Shown here: positions 18,113 through 26,703 of the stretch, one piece after another
How the letters are laid out: each line of letters opens with the position of its first letter
How positions within the stretch are numbered: the first letter of the stretch is position 1
DNA from: CAADGU01 sp964581605
GTDB lineage: Bacteria > Chloroflexota > Anaerolineae > Promineifilales > Promineifilaceae
Assembly: GCA_964581605.1 (NCBI GenBank)
Contig: CAZOPF010000021.1
Span: 1-64,000 of the forward strand
Length of the DNA stretch: 64,000 bases
Reading direction: 5' to 3'
Program-made: the position numbers and the translations under genes
Notes under the pieces: generated by a model
What the model was told of the DNA's origin: nothing
Databases searched by the model: none
The model's input: the letters and a program-made list of their open reading frames with translations, nothing else

Positions 18113-20608
18113 CTCTTCCACCAACAACCGCCGCAGCACTTTGCCGATGAAGGATTTAGGCAGCGTTTCCCGGAACTCAATATCCCAGGGCACGGCATAC
18201 GGTTCCAGGCGGCGGCGGCACAGGTCGAGCAGTTCCTCTTTGGTCAGGTTTGCGCCAGGGCGAGGGACGACAAATGCTTTCACCTTTTGCCCTTCCCCGG
18301 CCCGGCCGATCCCCACCACCGCCACCTCTAACACACGCGGATTTTCATACAACACCTCCTCCACATCACGCGGGAAGACGGTGTATTCGCCAAAGACGAT
18401 GGTGTCTTTCTTGCGGCTGATGATGCGGAAGTAACCGTCATCATCCTGCACGGCCACATCGCCCGTGTCCAGCCAGCCATCATCCAGCACGATGCTGTTA
18501 TCCAATGTGCCATCGGGCTGCCAGTAACCCTGCATCACCTGGGGGCCGCGAATCACCAGTTCACCAATATGGCCGGGTGGTACATCTTCGGCCGTGATCA
18601 AGTCAATAATTTTGGCGTCGGTATTGGGCAGCGGTACGCCAATAGAGCCAGGTTTGCGCAAGCCGTAGAGCGGGTTGGCATGCGTGACGGGGGAGGCTTC
18701 CGTGAGGCCATATCCTTCCACGAGACGGCCGTGACTCAGCTTCTCAAACGCCTCTTGCACCTCCACCGGCAGGGGGGCCGCGCCGCTGATACACGCTTTC
18801 ACCGATGACAGGCCATAATTACGCACATCCGGCGTCTGGTTGATGACCATATACATGGAAGGCACACCGGGGAACATCGTCACCTTGTGGTCACGGATAT
18901 GCTCCAACACCTGCGTCGTATCAAAAACGGGCAGCAGCACCACTGTGGCCGCCACCGCAATGGGCACGCTCATGGCGCTGACCAGGCCATAACTGTGCAT
19001 CAGGGGCACAACGGAGAGGAACACTTCCTCGCCATACTTCAAATCCGGCACCCAATGGCGGGTTTGCAACGTGTTAGCCACCAGATTGTGGTGGGACAGG
19101 GCCACCCCTTTGGGCTGGCTGGTGGTGCCGCTGGTGTAAATGATGGTGGCCAGATCGTCCGGTTTCACCTCCACACCGAGTGGGGTGATGGGCGCGTCCT
19201 GGCGGATGGTGGAGAGGCGCTGCCCTAACTGGCGGGCCACCTCTTTGTGCCGCTCTTCATCGTCGGCCACGCCAAAGCGTTCAATCAATTTTTGGTAAAC
19301 GGGGGCAGATACGGCCGTGCGTAAATCTGCAAATAGAAAATGCTGCAAACCGGTCTTTTGCTGGATCGCCTGCGCCAACTGGCTAAAGCTGCGTACCGTC
19401 ACCAACACTTTGGGCTGCGTTTCCTGAATTTGCTGGATGATGGTGGTCACATCCGCTTCCACATTGGGCAGCACCACCACCCCCCCCGCCCGCAAAACGC
19501 CATAAAACGTGACTACCATTTGCGGCATATTGGGCAAAATCATCATCACTCGGTCGCCGGGGCGCACCCCTAACCCATGAAAAACATGGCTCATCTGGTT
19601 GGCCTGCTCGTTTAGCTCCTTGTAATTGAGATGGGAACCATAAAAGCTTATCGCCCGGCGATGCGGCAGCCAATCAGCGGCGCTTTCCAGGAAGTCAGGC
19701 AACGGCCGTTTGGGGATGGGGATCGAAGGCGGCGTACCGGGGCTGTAACTTTTCAGCCAGATGCGCTTGTGCAGGGGATTATCCTGGCTGTCCTCATCCC
19801 GCCAGGAACGTTGTTTGCTCTCCACAAACCGTTCAATGGCACGGGTGACGGCCTGATGGCGTTCCAACTGTACTTTGTGTTTGGCCGACCCCACATCTAC
19901 CACCTCCGCGTTAGGGATCATCTTGCCCACATCTTCAAAGACGCGGCGCGGGAAATAGTTGTCCCGCTCGCCGGTGATAACCAGGGTGGGTGTGGTGATG
20001 TTCCGCAGCAGCGGCCAGCCCTGCCAGTGGCGCATGTTGTTCGCCATCATGTTTTTAACCACGTGAATGTCGGCATCCCAACGAGTGCGATATTTCCACA
20101 ACGGCCGTAACCAGTTCAGCGGCAACTTCAGCAGCCACTTGGCAAACCAGGGCAGTGGGTATTCACCCGCGGTGGCAATCAGCACCAGCTTATCGAGTTG
20201 CTCTGGGTGGGCATTGGCATATTCAACGGCTATCGAGCCGCCAAACGAGTGGGCCACCAGGGAAAATTGCGGCGGCAATTTCAATTTCTGGCTGATAGCG
20301 TACAGGTCAGCCACTAATTCATCCATCGTGTAGCGGGTGTAGGGCGCGTCGCTCTGCCCGTGCCCGCGCAAGTCTGGGGCAATGACGCGGTGATTGTGGC
20401 TGGCAAAATAGTTGATCTGGAACTCCCACGATTCCAATACCCCGGCATAGCCATGCAAAAAGACGATGGTATGCTCTGCTCCCTCCGGCCACAAATCCAG
20501 CACGCTCAGTTCCGCCCCGGCAATGCCGGGAATGGGCACGTTGCGCCGGTAAAGGTCATAGTCAAATAAAATGTCACGCCGTTTTACGCCAAGCAGTTTC
20601 TTTTTCAT
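18104..20608 (-). CDS. Alpha/beta hydrolase fused to an acyl-CoA synthetase (ANL superfamily)
   Basis: The first 280 residues form an alpha/beta hydrolase: FLHGYAG oxyanion region, DLRGHGQS, nucleophile Ser in AHSFGG and a candidate His in GSAKHKVQ. The remaining 540 residues are a complete AMP-forming acyl-CoA ligase: the ATP loop YTSGTTSQPKGV, YGLTEASP, LDTGDVA and the catalytic Lys in SFIGKVLRR near the end. The fusion could release a fatty acid from an ester and activate it to acyl-CoA in one protein. Start ATG 20608 has AAGG upstream. The reading frame is intact across the joint. Confidence 0.9.
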   Translation of the reverse strand: MKKKLLGVKRRDILFDYDLYRRNVPIPGIAGAELSVLDLWPEGAEHTIVFLHGYAGVLESWEFQINYFASHNHRVIAPDLRGHGQSDAPYTRYTMDELVADLYAISQKLKLPPQFSLVAHSFGGSIAVEYANAHPEQLDKLVLIATAGEYPLPWFAKWLLKLPLNWLRPLWKYRTRWDADIHVVKNMMANNMRHWQGWPLLRNITTPTLVITGERDNYFPRRVFEDVGKMIPNAEVVDVGSAKHKVQLERHQAVTRAIERFVESKQRSWRDEDSQDNPLHKRIWLKSYSPGTPPSIPIPKRPLPDFLESAADWLPHRRAISFYGSHLNYKELNEQANQMSHVFHGLGVRPGDRVMMILPNMPQMVVTFYGVLRAGGVVVLPNVEADVTTIIQQIQETQPKVLVTVRSFSQLAQAIQQKTGLQHFLFADLRTAVSAPVYQKLIERFGVADDEERHKEVARQLGQRLSTIRQDAPITPLGVEVKPDDLATIIYTSGTTSQPKGVALSHHNLVANTLQTRHWVPDLKYGEEVFLSVVPLMHSYGLVSAMSVPIAVAATVVLLPVFDTTQVLEHIRDHKVTMFPGVPSMYMVINQTPDVRNYGLSSVKACISGAAPLPVEVQEAFEKLSHGRLVEGYGLTEASPVTHANPLYGLRKPGSIGVPLPNTDAKIIDLITAEDVPPGHIGELVIRGPQVMQGYWQPDGTLDNSIVLDDGWLDTGDVAVQDDDGYFRIISRKKDTIVFGEYTVFPRDVEEVLYENPRVLEVAVVGIGRAGEGQKVKAFVVPRPGANLTKEELLDLCRRRLEPYAVPWDIEFRETLPKSFIGKVLRRLLVEEGH

Positions 20609-20619
20609 GTGCGCACCTT

Positions 20620-20666
20620 CAAGAACCTGAGGGTTTCAGGGCCCCCCCCAGGGTCTGGGATTATAA
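20620..20666 (-). promoter_or_regulatory. -10 box and GC-rich hairpin upstream of the fusion gene
   Basis: On the minus strand TATAAT (20665-20660) is followed by a segment in which the CAGACCCTGG and CCTGAAACCCTCAGG words can fold. It resembles the AGACCCTGAGGGTTT hairpin at 33134. A run of eight C bases lies in the loop. Confidence 0.45.
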
Positions 20667-20759
20667 AACGGTTTGGGGAAAAGAGCAGATATTGGGGAAC
20701 GGGGATCATTTGTCCGCTTGTTTTGGTGGTCAGGTGTTTAGTGATCGTTTGCAAATAAG

Positions 20760-20880
20760 GTAGCGATTGGGTAATTGGGTAATTAAGTAATTGAAGCGGC
20801 TCATTACCAAATTACTCAGTTACATAATTACTGCACGGCTACTTAGGTGTTTGGGTGTTTAGGTGGTTAGGTGTTATGTG
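20760..20880. repeat. Fold-back word repeat (TAATTGGGTAATT family) plus GGTGTTTAGGTG words
   Basis: ATTGGGTAATTGGGTAATTAAG faces ATTACCAAATTACTCAG. It is followed by five degenerate copies of TAGGTGTTTGGGTG up to the 3' end of the GT9 gene. The 280-base spacer 20609-20888 holds these repeats and no gene. Confidence 0.75.
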
Positions 20881-20888
20881 TTTAAGTG

Positions 20889-22010
20889 TCAGGGTTTGCG
20901 AGTGAGGAGTTTGTCGGCTGCTTTTTGGGCTTCGCTGACGCTGACGCCGTTTTCCCAACTAAACGGCCGTCCCTCTCCCTCCCCCTCTTTCCACAAAACC
21001 AGCACTTTACCCTCGTCACCATAAGGCGCAGACATGTGGGGATCGCTGGGGCCGAAGATAGCCAGAGTAGGGCAGCCCACCGCCGCCGCAATATATGTGG
21101 GGCCGGTGTCATGGCCGATGTACAGGTCGGCCATCTCCCCTAATGCGCCAATTTCGCTTAACGTCATCCGGCCCGTCCAGTTCGCCACCTGTACAGGCAT
21201 CATACCCACAATATCTGCTGCCAATGCCTGATCAGCCGCACTACCCACCAGAAGTAAACGCGCTTTGTGTTTACGCACCAGGTAGTTACCCAAACGCACC
21301 AATCGCTCCACCGGCCATTGTTTATTTTTGTCTGTATGGGATGGGCTGCCCCCGCCACCTGGATGAATGACGACCAGGGGCACATCGCCCAACCATTCTA
21401 CTTCGTCAATCAATCGTTTGGTCACGGCCGTGCGTGCCGTATCGGATGGGTAAAAAGCCATGGGCAGCCGCCCTTCCGGGCCGGTATCTATGCCGACCGC
21501 CCTGGCCAGCGCCAGATAGATCGCGGCCGCGTGCCGTTCACCCGGTGGTGGTGGCACTGGCAACGTATGGGCAAAACCCCGCCCGTGGATGTTGATGCCT
21601 ACCCTCTGTGGGATGCCCGCTCGCCAGGCAACGTAGGCCAGCGAGCCAGAACGGCTGGGAATAAAGCATGTATCATATTGCTCCTGGCGTAACCGTTGGC
21701 TCAATACACGCAGCTGTGACCAGGAGAGTTGGGAGACGGCCGTTTCTCCTGTGCTGATCAACTCCGTGAGGTGGGGATTGCCCACAATGGCCGGTCGCGC
21801 CCCATCACTAACCGCCCAGTCAAATCGTGTTTGTGGATATGCTCGCTTCAAAACTGTGAGCAATGGCGTTGCCAGCATCACCTGGCTAATTCCGCCCGGC
21901 TGCAAGATGAGTGCCTTGTGTGGCTGCTGAAAGGGGGCACGGCGAAGCAGACGAAAAGGAACACTCGCCATCTGTGCCGCCATGGTGGTGACAACATTTT
22001 CCTGAGGCAT
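20889..22010 (-). CDS. Glycosyltransferase family 9 (heptosyltransferase-like)
   Basis: This GT-B fold enzyme has 373 residues. The N-terminal half has ALILQPGGISQVMLATPLL (usual GDxxxxTP region). The C-terminal half has VVIHPGGGG, a glycosyl donor region and DLYIGHDTGPTYIAAAVGCP, the family hallmark. It probably adds a sugar to a surface glycan or lipid. Heptose is unlikely to be the donor in a Chloroflexota host, so I leave the donor open. TAAAAT lies nine bases before ATG 22010 on the minus strand, giving a very short or absent leader. Confidence 0.9.
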   Translation of the reverse strand: MPQENVVTTMAAQMASVPFRLLRRAPFQQPHKALILQPGGISQVMLATPLLTVLKRAYPQTRFDWAVSDGARPAIVGNPHLTELISTGETAVSQLSWSQLRVLSQRLRQEQYDTCFIPSRSGSLAYVAWRAGIPQRVGINIHGRGFAHTLPVPPPPGERHAAAIYLALARAVGIDTGPEGRLPMAFYPSDTARTAVTKRLIDEVEWLGDVPLVVIHPGGGGSPSHTDKNKQWPVERLVRLGNYLVRKHKARLLLVGSAADQALAADIVGMMPVQVANWTGRMTLSEIGALGEMADLYIGHDTGPTYIAAAVGCPTLAIFGPSDPHMSAPYGDEGKVLVLWKEGEGEGRPFSWENGVSVSEAQKAADKLLTRKP

Positions 22011-22067
22011 AAGCCGCTGATTTTAACGCAATATCCCTGACAATTGGCAATAGCGCATTGACCATTT

Positions 22068-22691
22068 TCAATTATCAACGGTGATCAAGGCTTGTATCTG
22101 GGCGAATTTGGCCTGGCCAATGCCTGGCACGTCCATGATCGCTTCAATAGAGGCAAAAGGGCCGTTTGTTTCGCGGTGCGTGATGATATTGGCGGCCGTG
22201 CTGGGGCCAACGCCGGGCAAGGTATCCAGTTGTTCCAGAGTGGCGGTATTGATGTTAACCAGATTGTCGGCCGCAGCAGCCATACCTCCTATGCCCGCCC
22301 CACCGGCTGCTGGTTCCACTCCTATGACCGGGGCGGACACCATCTCGCCTACGGCCGGGACGTAAATTTGCATCCCATTGGCCAGAGGTTGTGCCAGATT
22401 GACAACGGCCGTATCCGCCTCGGCGGTGAACCCGCCGGCAGCAGTCACGGCCGTTTGCACAATGCTGTCCGGTGGCAGCGCATAAACGGCCGGGGCGGCA
22501 ACCTGGCCGTTGACATAAATATGAATCGGCCCTGGCGTATCCGTCGGTACAGGCGTGCTGGTAGGGAGTGGTGGTTGGATGACGATGGGCGCTGGCTGCA
22601 CCCGATTCAGCATGGTCAGCCCGCCGACGCCGGCTACAATGCCTAAAAAGAACCCAACAGCTAACCAACCCCAGGCTGTGGCTGTGCGCAT
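22068..22691 (-). CDS. ComEA-like DNA-binding protein with SLBB and helix-hairpin-helix domains
   Basis: An N-terminal membrane helix is followed by a Pro/Thr linker, an SLBB-like domain (IYVNGQVAAPAVYALPPDS) and a C-terminal helix-hairpin-helix pair (VNINTATLEQLDTLPGVGPS, then IMDVPGIGQAKF). ComEA binds DNA outside the membrane during natural transformation. I use ATG 22691, which has AGGGG at eight bases; in-frame ATGs at 22697 and 22730 are alternatives. No comEC is in the window. Confidence 0.9.
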   Translation of the reverse strand: MRTATAWGWLAVGFFLGIVAGVGGLTMLNRVQPAPIVIQPPLPTSTPVPTDTPGPIHIYVNGQVAAPAVYALPPDSIVQTAVTAAGGFTAEADTAVVNLAQPLANGMQIYVPAVGEMVSAPVIGVEPAAGGAGIGGMAAAADNLVNINTATLEQLDTLPGVGPSTAANIITHRETNGPFASIEAIMDVPGIGQAKFAQIQALITVDN

Positions 22692-22918
22692 GGTCATTTC
22701 CCCTTTTTCTGGCAGTTGGTTCTTTACCAAACTGCCACCCCAATCAAATCAACTTTTCTTACAACGGTGTGTTAACAAGAGAATGAGCAGATTGTAACAT
22801 GCCCGTGTATTTTTCAAAAAAGCGGAGATGGAGTATCTTTAGCATAGAATAGTGGCCGGTGGCCGGTACCAGTCTATCAGCCTCTGGCCCTCAACCATTA
22901 TTTACAGAGGAACTATCT

Positions 22919-23278
22919 ATGTCAGAACAACCGGCTCAACCTGCACCTGAAACAACGCCGCCCCCTATACCTGCCCCCCAGAAAATCACCATTGATATGC
23001 CAAAGGAATTAACGGCCGTCTACGCCAACGTCGCCTTTATCAGCCATACGCCAGCCGAACTCATCATTGATTTTGCCCAGGTGCTACCCCGCACTCCACG
23101 CGGCAAGATTTTGTCGCGCATTATTATGTCTCCCATGCATGCCAGGATGTTGCACACCGCTCTGGCCCAAAGTCTGGCAACGTATGAACAGCAATTTGGC
23201 CCCATCCGCCTGCCCACCAATCTGGCTGAACAATTTTTCCGCTTTCCACCACCAGAGAGCGGGGAGAAAGAGGATTAA
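22919..23278 (+). CDS. DUF3467 family protein
   Basis: This 119-residue protein has a Pro-rich N-terminal tail, then the DUF3467 core VYANVAFISHTPAELIIDF and PRTPRGKILSRIIMSP. The function of the family is unknown. ATG 22919 has AGAGG ten bases upstream. The gene stands alone before a 290-base spacer and the SPFH gene on the same strand. Confidence 0.85.
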   Translation: MSEQPAQPAPETTPPPIPAPQKITIDMPKELTAVYANVAFISHTPAELIIDFAQVLPRTPRGKILSRIIMSPMHARMLHTALAQSLATYEQQFGPIRLPTNLAEQFFRFPPPESGEKED

Positions 23279-23565
23279 TCACAGAGTTTCCAGAGGCCAA
23301 CCTTCACGCCCTTCGCAGATTTTCAGCGAGCACCTCACTTATAAACCAACCGTGATGCGTACCAGGAGAGCATGGGGTATGCGCATGTGAGTCTGACAGT
23401 TTTGGTAAACCTGTCATTTTTTTGTGCCAGATAATTGCCCGAAAAACTTCCCCTTTTCCTCCTATACTGTTTGTAGTTGTTAACAGGTTCAACACAGCGT
23501 TGCGCAACAGAATAATTGGCCGTTTCGGCCACGACGGCCGTCGGCCTGGAGGTGATGATGAGACC
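23279..23565 (+). promoter_or_regulatory. Long 5' region of the SPFH gene
   Basis: This 287-base spacer has no gene. It holds TATACT at 23464-23469 as a possible -10 box and GGCCGTTTCGGCC next to an ACGGCCGT octamer, which can fold into a GC-rich hairpin just upstream of GGAGGTGATG (23548-23557). Confidence 0.4.
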
Positions 23566-24372
23566 ATGAAGAAATTAGTGCAAATCCCTGCTAAATGGTT
23601 TGGCTATCGGTTTGCCCCCGACAATCATGTGGTTCCTGTGCTGCGGTTGGAACAGTTTCATCGGCTGGCCGGGCCAGGCTACTTTTACATCAACCCGCTG
23701 CACGAAACCACACTGCCCGCCATTAGTTTGGGTGTGCGTATGGGTGAATTTCAATTCAATGAGGTGATAAGCAGCGATGGAATCCCGTTCCGTATTGCCG
23801 TAACGGTGCTATTCAGCTTTAACCCGGCCCATGCGGTTCCCGCCGCCCGGCCGCAGGTCGTTCGCGCAGCCCCAGAGATATTGGTGAGCGTCGTGCAAAA
23901 CCATACCGAACATGACCTGCGCCGCCAGGTGGCACGATACGAAGCTGATGTTCTCTATCGGGGCAACACCCTGGCAAACTTAGAAAAAGAGCTGGTTCGC
24001 CTGCTGCACTCCCGCTTGAATATGATGGGGATTACCCCCTTAGATAATGGGGTGTTTATCAAGGAGACTCTGGCCCCGGCCAAATTCCGAGAGTCGCGGC
24101 TGCTCGCCAGGCAATACCAGGACACTCTACGTGCTCTGGGCGGGCAAGAAATTGCATTGATCGAACAGGCTATCCGAGCCGGGCTGGTGGCCGGTCTGGA
24201 GAAACATCAGGGGCAGATCACACTCTTTTCCGGGCTGGATGGGAATACACAGCCATCGCCGACGGATATTGCCAGGGACACGGCCGCACACTCCCCTGCC
24301 AGCACCACGCATACTTACCGCCCTAATGGGGTCACTAACTCCAATAGTCCGCAGCTAGAAATCTCTGGCTAA
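23566..24372 (+). CDS. SPFH/Band 7-domain protein without membrane helix
   Basis: The 268-residue protein shows SPFH features: VLRLEQFHRLAGPGYFYINP, then SSDGIPFRIAVTVLFSF (the DG-[IV]-x-[VI] signature), and an alpha-helical segment with ARYEADVLYRGN and LLHSRLNMMGI. Such proteins scaffold membrane microdomains or regulate membrane proteases. Most carry an N-terminal hairpin or helix, but this one starts MKKLVQIPAKW with none. ATG 23566 follows a strong GGAGGTGATG. Eighteen bases after its stop begins a tiny membrane peptide gene that may supply the anchor. Confidence 0.75.
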   Translation: MKKLVQIPAKWFGYRFAPDNHVVPVLRLEQFHRLAGPGYFYINPLHETTLPAISLGVRMGEFQFNEVISSDGIPFRIAVTVLFSFNPAHAVPAARPQVVRAAPEILVSVVQNHTEHDLRRQVARYEADVLYRGNTLANLEKELVRLLHSRLNMMGITPLDNGVFIKETLAPAKFRESRLLARQYQDTLRALGGQEIALIEQAIRAGLVAGLEKHQGQITLFSGLDGNTQPSPTDIARDTAAHSPASTTHTYRPNGVTNSNSPQLEISG

Positions 24373-24390
24373 CAAGAAGGAAAAGCTGAA

Positions 24391-24489
24391 ATGATAATCT
24401 CGATCACCTTATCTACACTCATCATTGTATTCTTAATTGCCCTGCTCCTGGGCATTGTCATGGGCGTATCGCTCGCCCGCCCCAACTAA
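24391..24489 (+). CDS. 32-residue single-pass membrane microprotein
   Basis: The frame ATG 24391 to TAA 24489 encodes a hydrophobic helix: MIISITLSTLIIVFLIALLL, then GIVMGVSLARPN. AAGAAGGAAAAG lies about eight bases upstream, a good Shine-Dalgarno. It lies 18 bases after the SPFH gene and is probably in its operon. The start, spacing and composition all suggest a real gene. Its role as membrane partner of the SPFH protein is inference. Confidence 0.7.
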   Translation: MIISITLSTLIIVFLIALLLGIVMGVSLARPN

Positions 24490-24591
24490 TGCGCCCTGTT
24501 GGTCAGATCAACGCTGTAATCAAGCGCTATGCAGGGACGCAATTGCAAAGAGCAGTGCGGGGAGATGAGTTTGCCACCTGTCCACCTCTGT

Positions 24592-24620
24592 TTGACGGCC
24601 GTGCGCCATCCCGCTACAAT
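24592..24620 (+). promoter_or_regulatory. Sigma-70 promoter of the ABC exporter leader
   Basis: TTGACG (24592-24597) and TACAAT (24615-24620) are separated by exactly 17 bases. Transcription should start near 24627, about 25 bases before a leader peptide and 240 before the transporter genes. The -35 box overlaps an ACGGCCGT octamer. Confidence 0.75.
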
Positions 24621-24651
24621 CTCCGCTGTGATTCGTAACCGGAGAACCAAC

Positions 24652-24759
24652 ATGAACTTGTTATTCCATAACAGCACACGCAAAACAGGCAGGGCCGCCG
24701 CCCGCCGCACATGCGTTGGCGTTTGTTCTCCGGTTAGCCCTGGCCGCACACGGCCGTAG
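24652..24759 (+). CDS. Leader peptide (35 residues) of the ABC exporter operon
   Basis: The frame encodes MNLLFHNSTRKTGRAAARR followed by 16 more residues ending GRTRP, unusually rich in Arg. GGAG (24641-24644) lies seven bases before the ATG. The Shine-Dalgarno segment TAACCGGAGAAC (24636-24647) is perfectly complementary over 12 bases to GTTCTCCGGTTA (24725-24736), inside the end of the same frame. A terminator follows 30 bases after the stop. The arrangement matches translation-coupled attenuators such as bmrB in front of bmrCD in Bacillus subtilis. Confidence 0.6.
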   Translation: MNLLFHNSTRKTGRAAARRTCVGVCSPVSPGRTRP

Positions 24760-24788
24760 GCAGCACCCCGCGTACCGTTCAACAACCC

Positions 24789-24824
24789 GCCCCGCATGTG
24801 ATGAGCATGTGGGGCTTTTTATTT
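24789..24824 (+). terminator. Intrinsic terminator in the leader of the ABC exporter operon
   Basis: GCCCCGCATG (24789-24798) pairs with CATGTGGGGC (24806-24815), ten base pairs with one G-U, loop of seven, followed by TTTTTATTT. Part of its left arm, CGCATGTG (24793-24800), can instead pair with CACATGCG (24708-24715) in the leader peptide gene, forming an antiterminator. Confidence 0.75.
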
Positions 24825-24825
24825 C

Positions 24826-24857
24826 CGGTGGCAGGCACTTCAAAAGTGCCTGTCACC
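24826..24857. repeat. GGTGGCAGGCACTT hairpin
   Basis: GGTGGCAGGCACTT and AAGTGCCTGTCACC form a 14-base-pair stem with one wobble pair and a CAA loop. The stem ends 11 bases before the ABC transporter start and takes the place of a ribosome binding site. Confidence 0.75.
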
Positions 24858-24867
24858 TCACCGAAAT

Positions 24868-26664
24868 ATGAATCAACCATCTTCCATCCGCCCCTATTGG
24901 CAGCTTTTGTCCACCTACCTGCGGCCGCAGCGGGGGCGCGTGTTGGTGTTGACGGCGCTGGTGTTTCTGGGCATTGGCTTGCAACTGGTTAATCCCTGGA
25001 TTGTGGCTTTTTTTATTGATACGGCCTCTGGCAACACGGCCGTGCCCGGCACACCGGCTTACACCGCCGGGCTGCACAAGCTGTTTGGCGCGGCCGCTAT
25101 TTTTATGAGTATTGCCATTGTGACCCAGGTGGTGCGCCTGACGGCCATCTATTTTGGTGAAAATGTAGCCTGGACGGCCACCAACGCCCTGCGTGTTGAC
25201 CTGGCGCTGCATTGCCTGCGGCTGGATATGGCCTTCCATAAAAAATACAAACCAGGCGAATTGATTGAGCGAGTAGACGGTGACGTGAACCAGTTAGCTA
25301 ACTTCTTCTCCCAATTCGTCATCCAGTTGGGCAGCAATTTGCTGCTGCTGGCCGGGGTGATGGTGTTGCTCTTTTGGGCGGATTGGCGGGTGGGGGTGAC
25401 GATAACGGCCGTCCTCCTCCTCGGCGGCATCTCGCTCAGATTTTGGGGGCAGCGGGCCACGCCGCGTTGGGAGAAGCTACGTGAAGCGGACGCCAACCTG
25501 TTTGGTTCGCTGGAAGAGTGGTTGAGCGGCACAGAAACGATCCGCACGGCCGGTTCTGTGCCCTACATCATGGGCAAACTGCTGCGGCTCACCCGTGAAC
25601 GCTGGTTGGCCATGCGATCTGCTATGCGGGCCAACGTCTGGGTGATGAATACGCCCACCGGCATATTTGCGCTGGCCTACGCGGCGGCGCATCTATGGGG
25701 CGCGGCCTTCTACCAGCAGGGCGTGATGACCATTGGCGCGGTGTATCTCATCTTCTACTACCTGGATTTGATTAAAGACCCCCTCTGGAGCATTAACCGG
25801 CAGGTGGAAGATTTGCAGCGGGCGGCCGCCAGTGTGAACCGTATTGTCGCCCTGCGTGCCGAACGGCCGAAGATAGTGGACGGCCCTGGTGTCACATTTC
25901 CGGCTGGGCCGCTGGCGGTGCAATTTGACCATGTTTCTTTTTCCTATGCCGATGACCCGGAAACGGCCGTGTTGGAAGAAGTCAATTTTCACCTGCAACC
26001 AGGCACGGTTTTGGGCCTGTTGGGGCGCACCGGCAGCGGCAAATCTACGCTCACCAAACTGCTCTTTCGCTTCTATGACCCCACAGATGGCGTGGTTTGC
26101 CTGGGCGAGGCCGATATTCGCCAGGCCACCCAGGCCCAACTGCGGCAGCACATTGGCCTGGTAACACAGGAAGTGCAGCTTTTCCACGCCAGCGCGCGTG
26201 ACAACCTGACGATGTTTGACGAATCCATCCCCGACGGCCGTATCCTGGCTGTTCTTGATGATCTGGGGCTGCATGATTGGTTCAATAAGTTACCGACAGG
26301 GCTGGATACGCTTCTGGCGGCTGATAATGCCCTCTCGGCTGGCGAAGCGCAACTGCTGGCTTTTGCTCGTGTCTTTCTGGCAAATCCGGGGCTGGTGATT
26401 CTGGATGAAGCCTCGTCCCGGCTCGACCCGGCAACCGGCCGGTTGATTGAACGTGCCATTGACAAACTGCTCACCGGGCGCACGGCTATCATTGTGGCTC
26501 ACCGCCTCAGCACAGTGCAGCGGGCCGACGAGATTATGGTGCTGCGTGACGGCCGTATCCTGGAACACGGCCGTCGTACCCAACTGGCCCAAGACTCAAC
26601 TTCCCATTTTTACCGGCTGCTGCAAACCGGGCTGGAGGAGGAGATTAAGAGATTAGGAGATTGA
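24868..26664 (+). CDS. ABC exporter subunit 1 (permease-ATPase half-transporter)
   Basis: Six membrane helices span residues 20-310. The ATPase has Walker A GRTGSGKS, Q-loop VTQEVQLF, Walker B LVILDEAS with catalytic Glu, and the switch His in IIVAHRLS. The signature is LSAGE instead of LSGGQ. It pairs with the next gene, so the degenerate signature would face the nucleotide site of subunit 2. The likely role is export of a drug, lipid or peptide. No Shine-Dalgarno is visible before ATG 24868. The last ten residues are encoded by an AGATTAAGAGATTAGG repeat word. Confidence 0.93.
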   Translation: MNQPSSIRPYWQLLSTYLRPQRGRVLVLTALVFLGIGLQLVNPWIVAFFIDTASGNTAVPGTPAYTAGLHKLFGAAAIFMSIAIVTQVVRLTAIYFGENVAWTATNALRVDLALHCLRLDMAFHKKYKPGELIERVDGDVNQLANFFSQFVIQLGSNLLLLAGVMVLLFWADWRVGVTITAVLLLGGISLRFWGQRATPRWEKLREADANLFGSLEEWLSGTETIRTAGSVPYIMGKLLRLTRERWLAMRSAMRANVWVMNTPTGIFALAYAAAHLWGAAFYQQGVMTIGAVYLIFYYLDLIKDPLWSINRQVEDLQRAAASVNRIVALRAERPKIVDGPGVTFPAGPLAVQFDHVSFSYADDPETAVLEEVNFHLQPGTVLGLLGRTGSGKSTLTKLLFRFYDPTDGVVCLGEADIRQATQAQLRQHIGLVTQEVQLFHASARDNLTMFDESIPDGRILAVLDDLGLHDWFNKLPTGLDTLLAADNALSAGEAQLLAFARVFLANPGLVILDEASSRLDPATGRLIERAIDKLLTGRTAIIVAHRLSTVQRADEIMVLRDGRILEHGRRTQLAQDSTSHFYRLLQTGLEEEIKRLGD

Positions 26665-26700
26665 GAGATTTCAGTCTCCCAATCTCTCAATCTCAAAATA
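26640..26700. repeat. Fold-back word repeat (AATCTCTCAATCTC family)
   Basis: GAGATTAAGAGATTAGGAG faces CTCCCAATCTCTCAATCTC. The left arm encodes the last residues of ABC subunit 1 and the right arm ends four bases before the start of subunit 2. Confidence 0.85.
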
Positions 26701-26703
26701 ACC

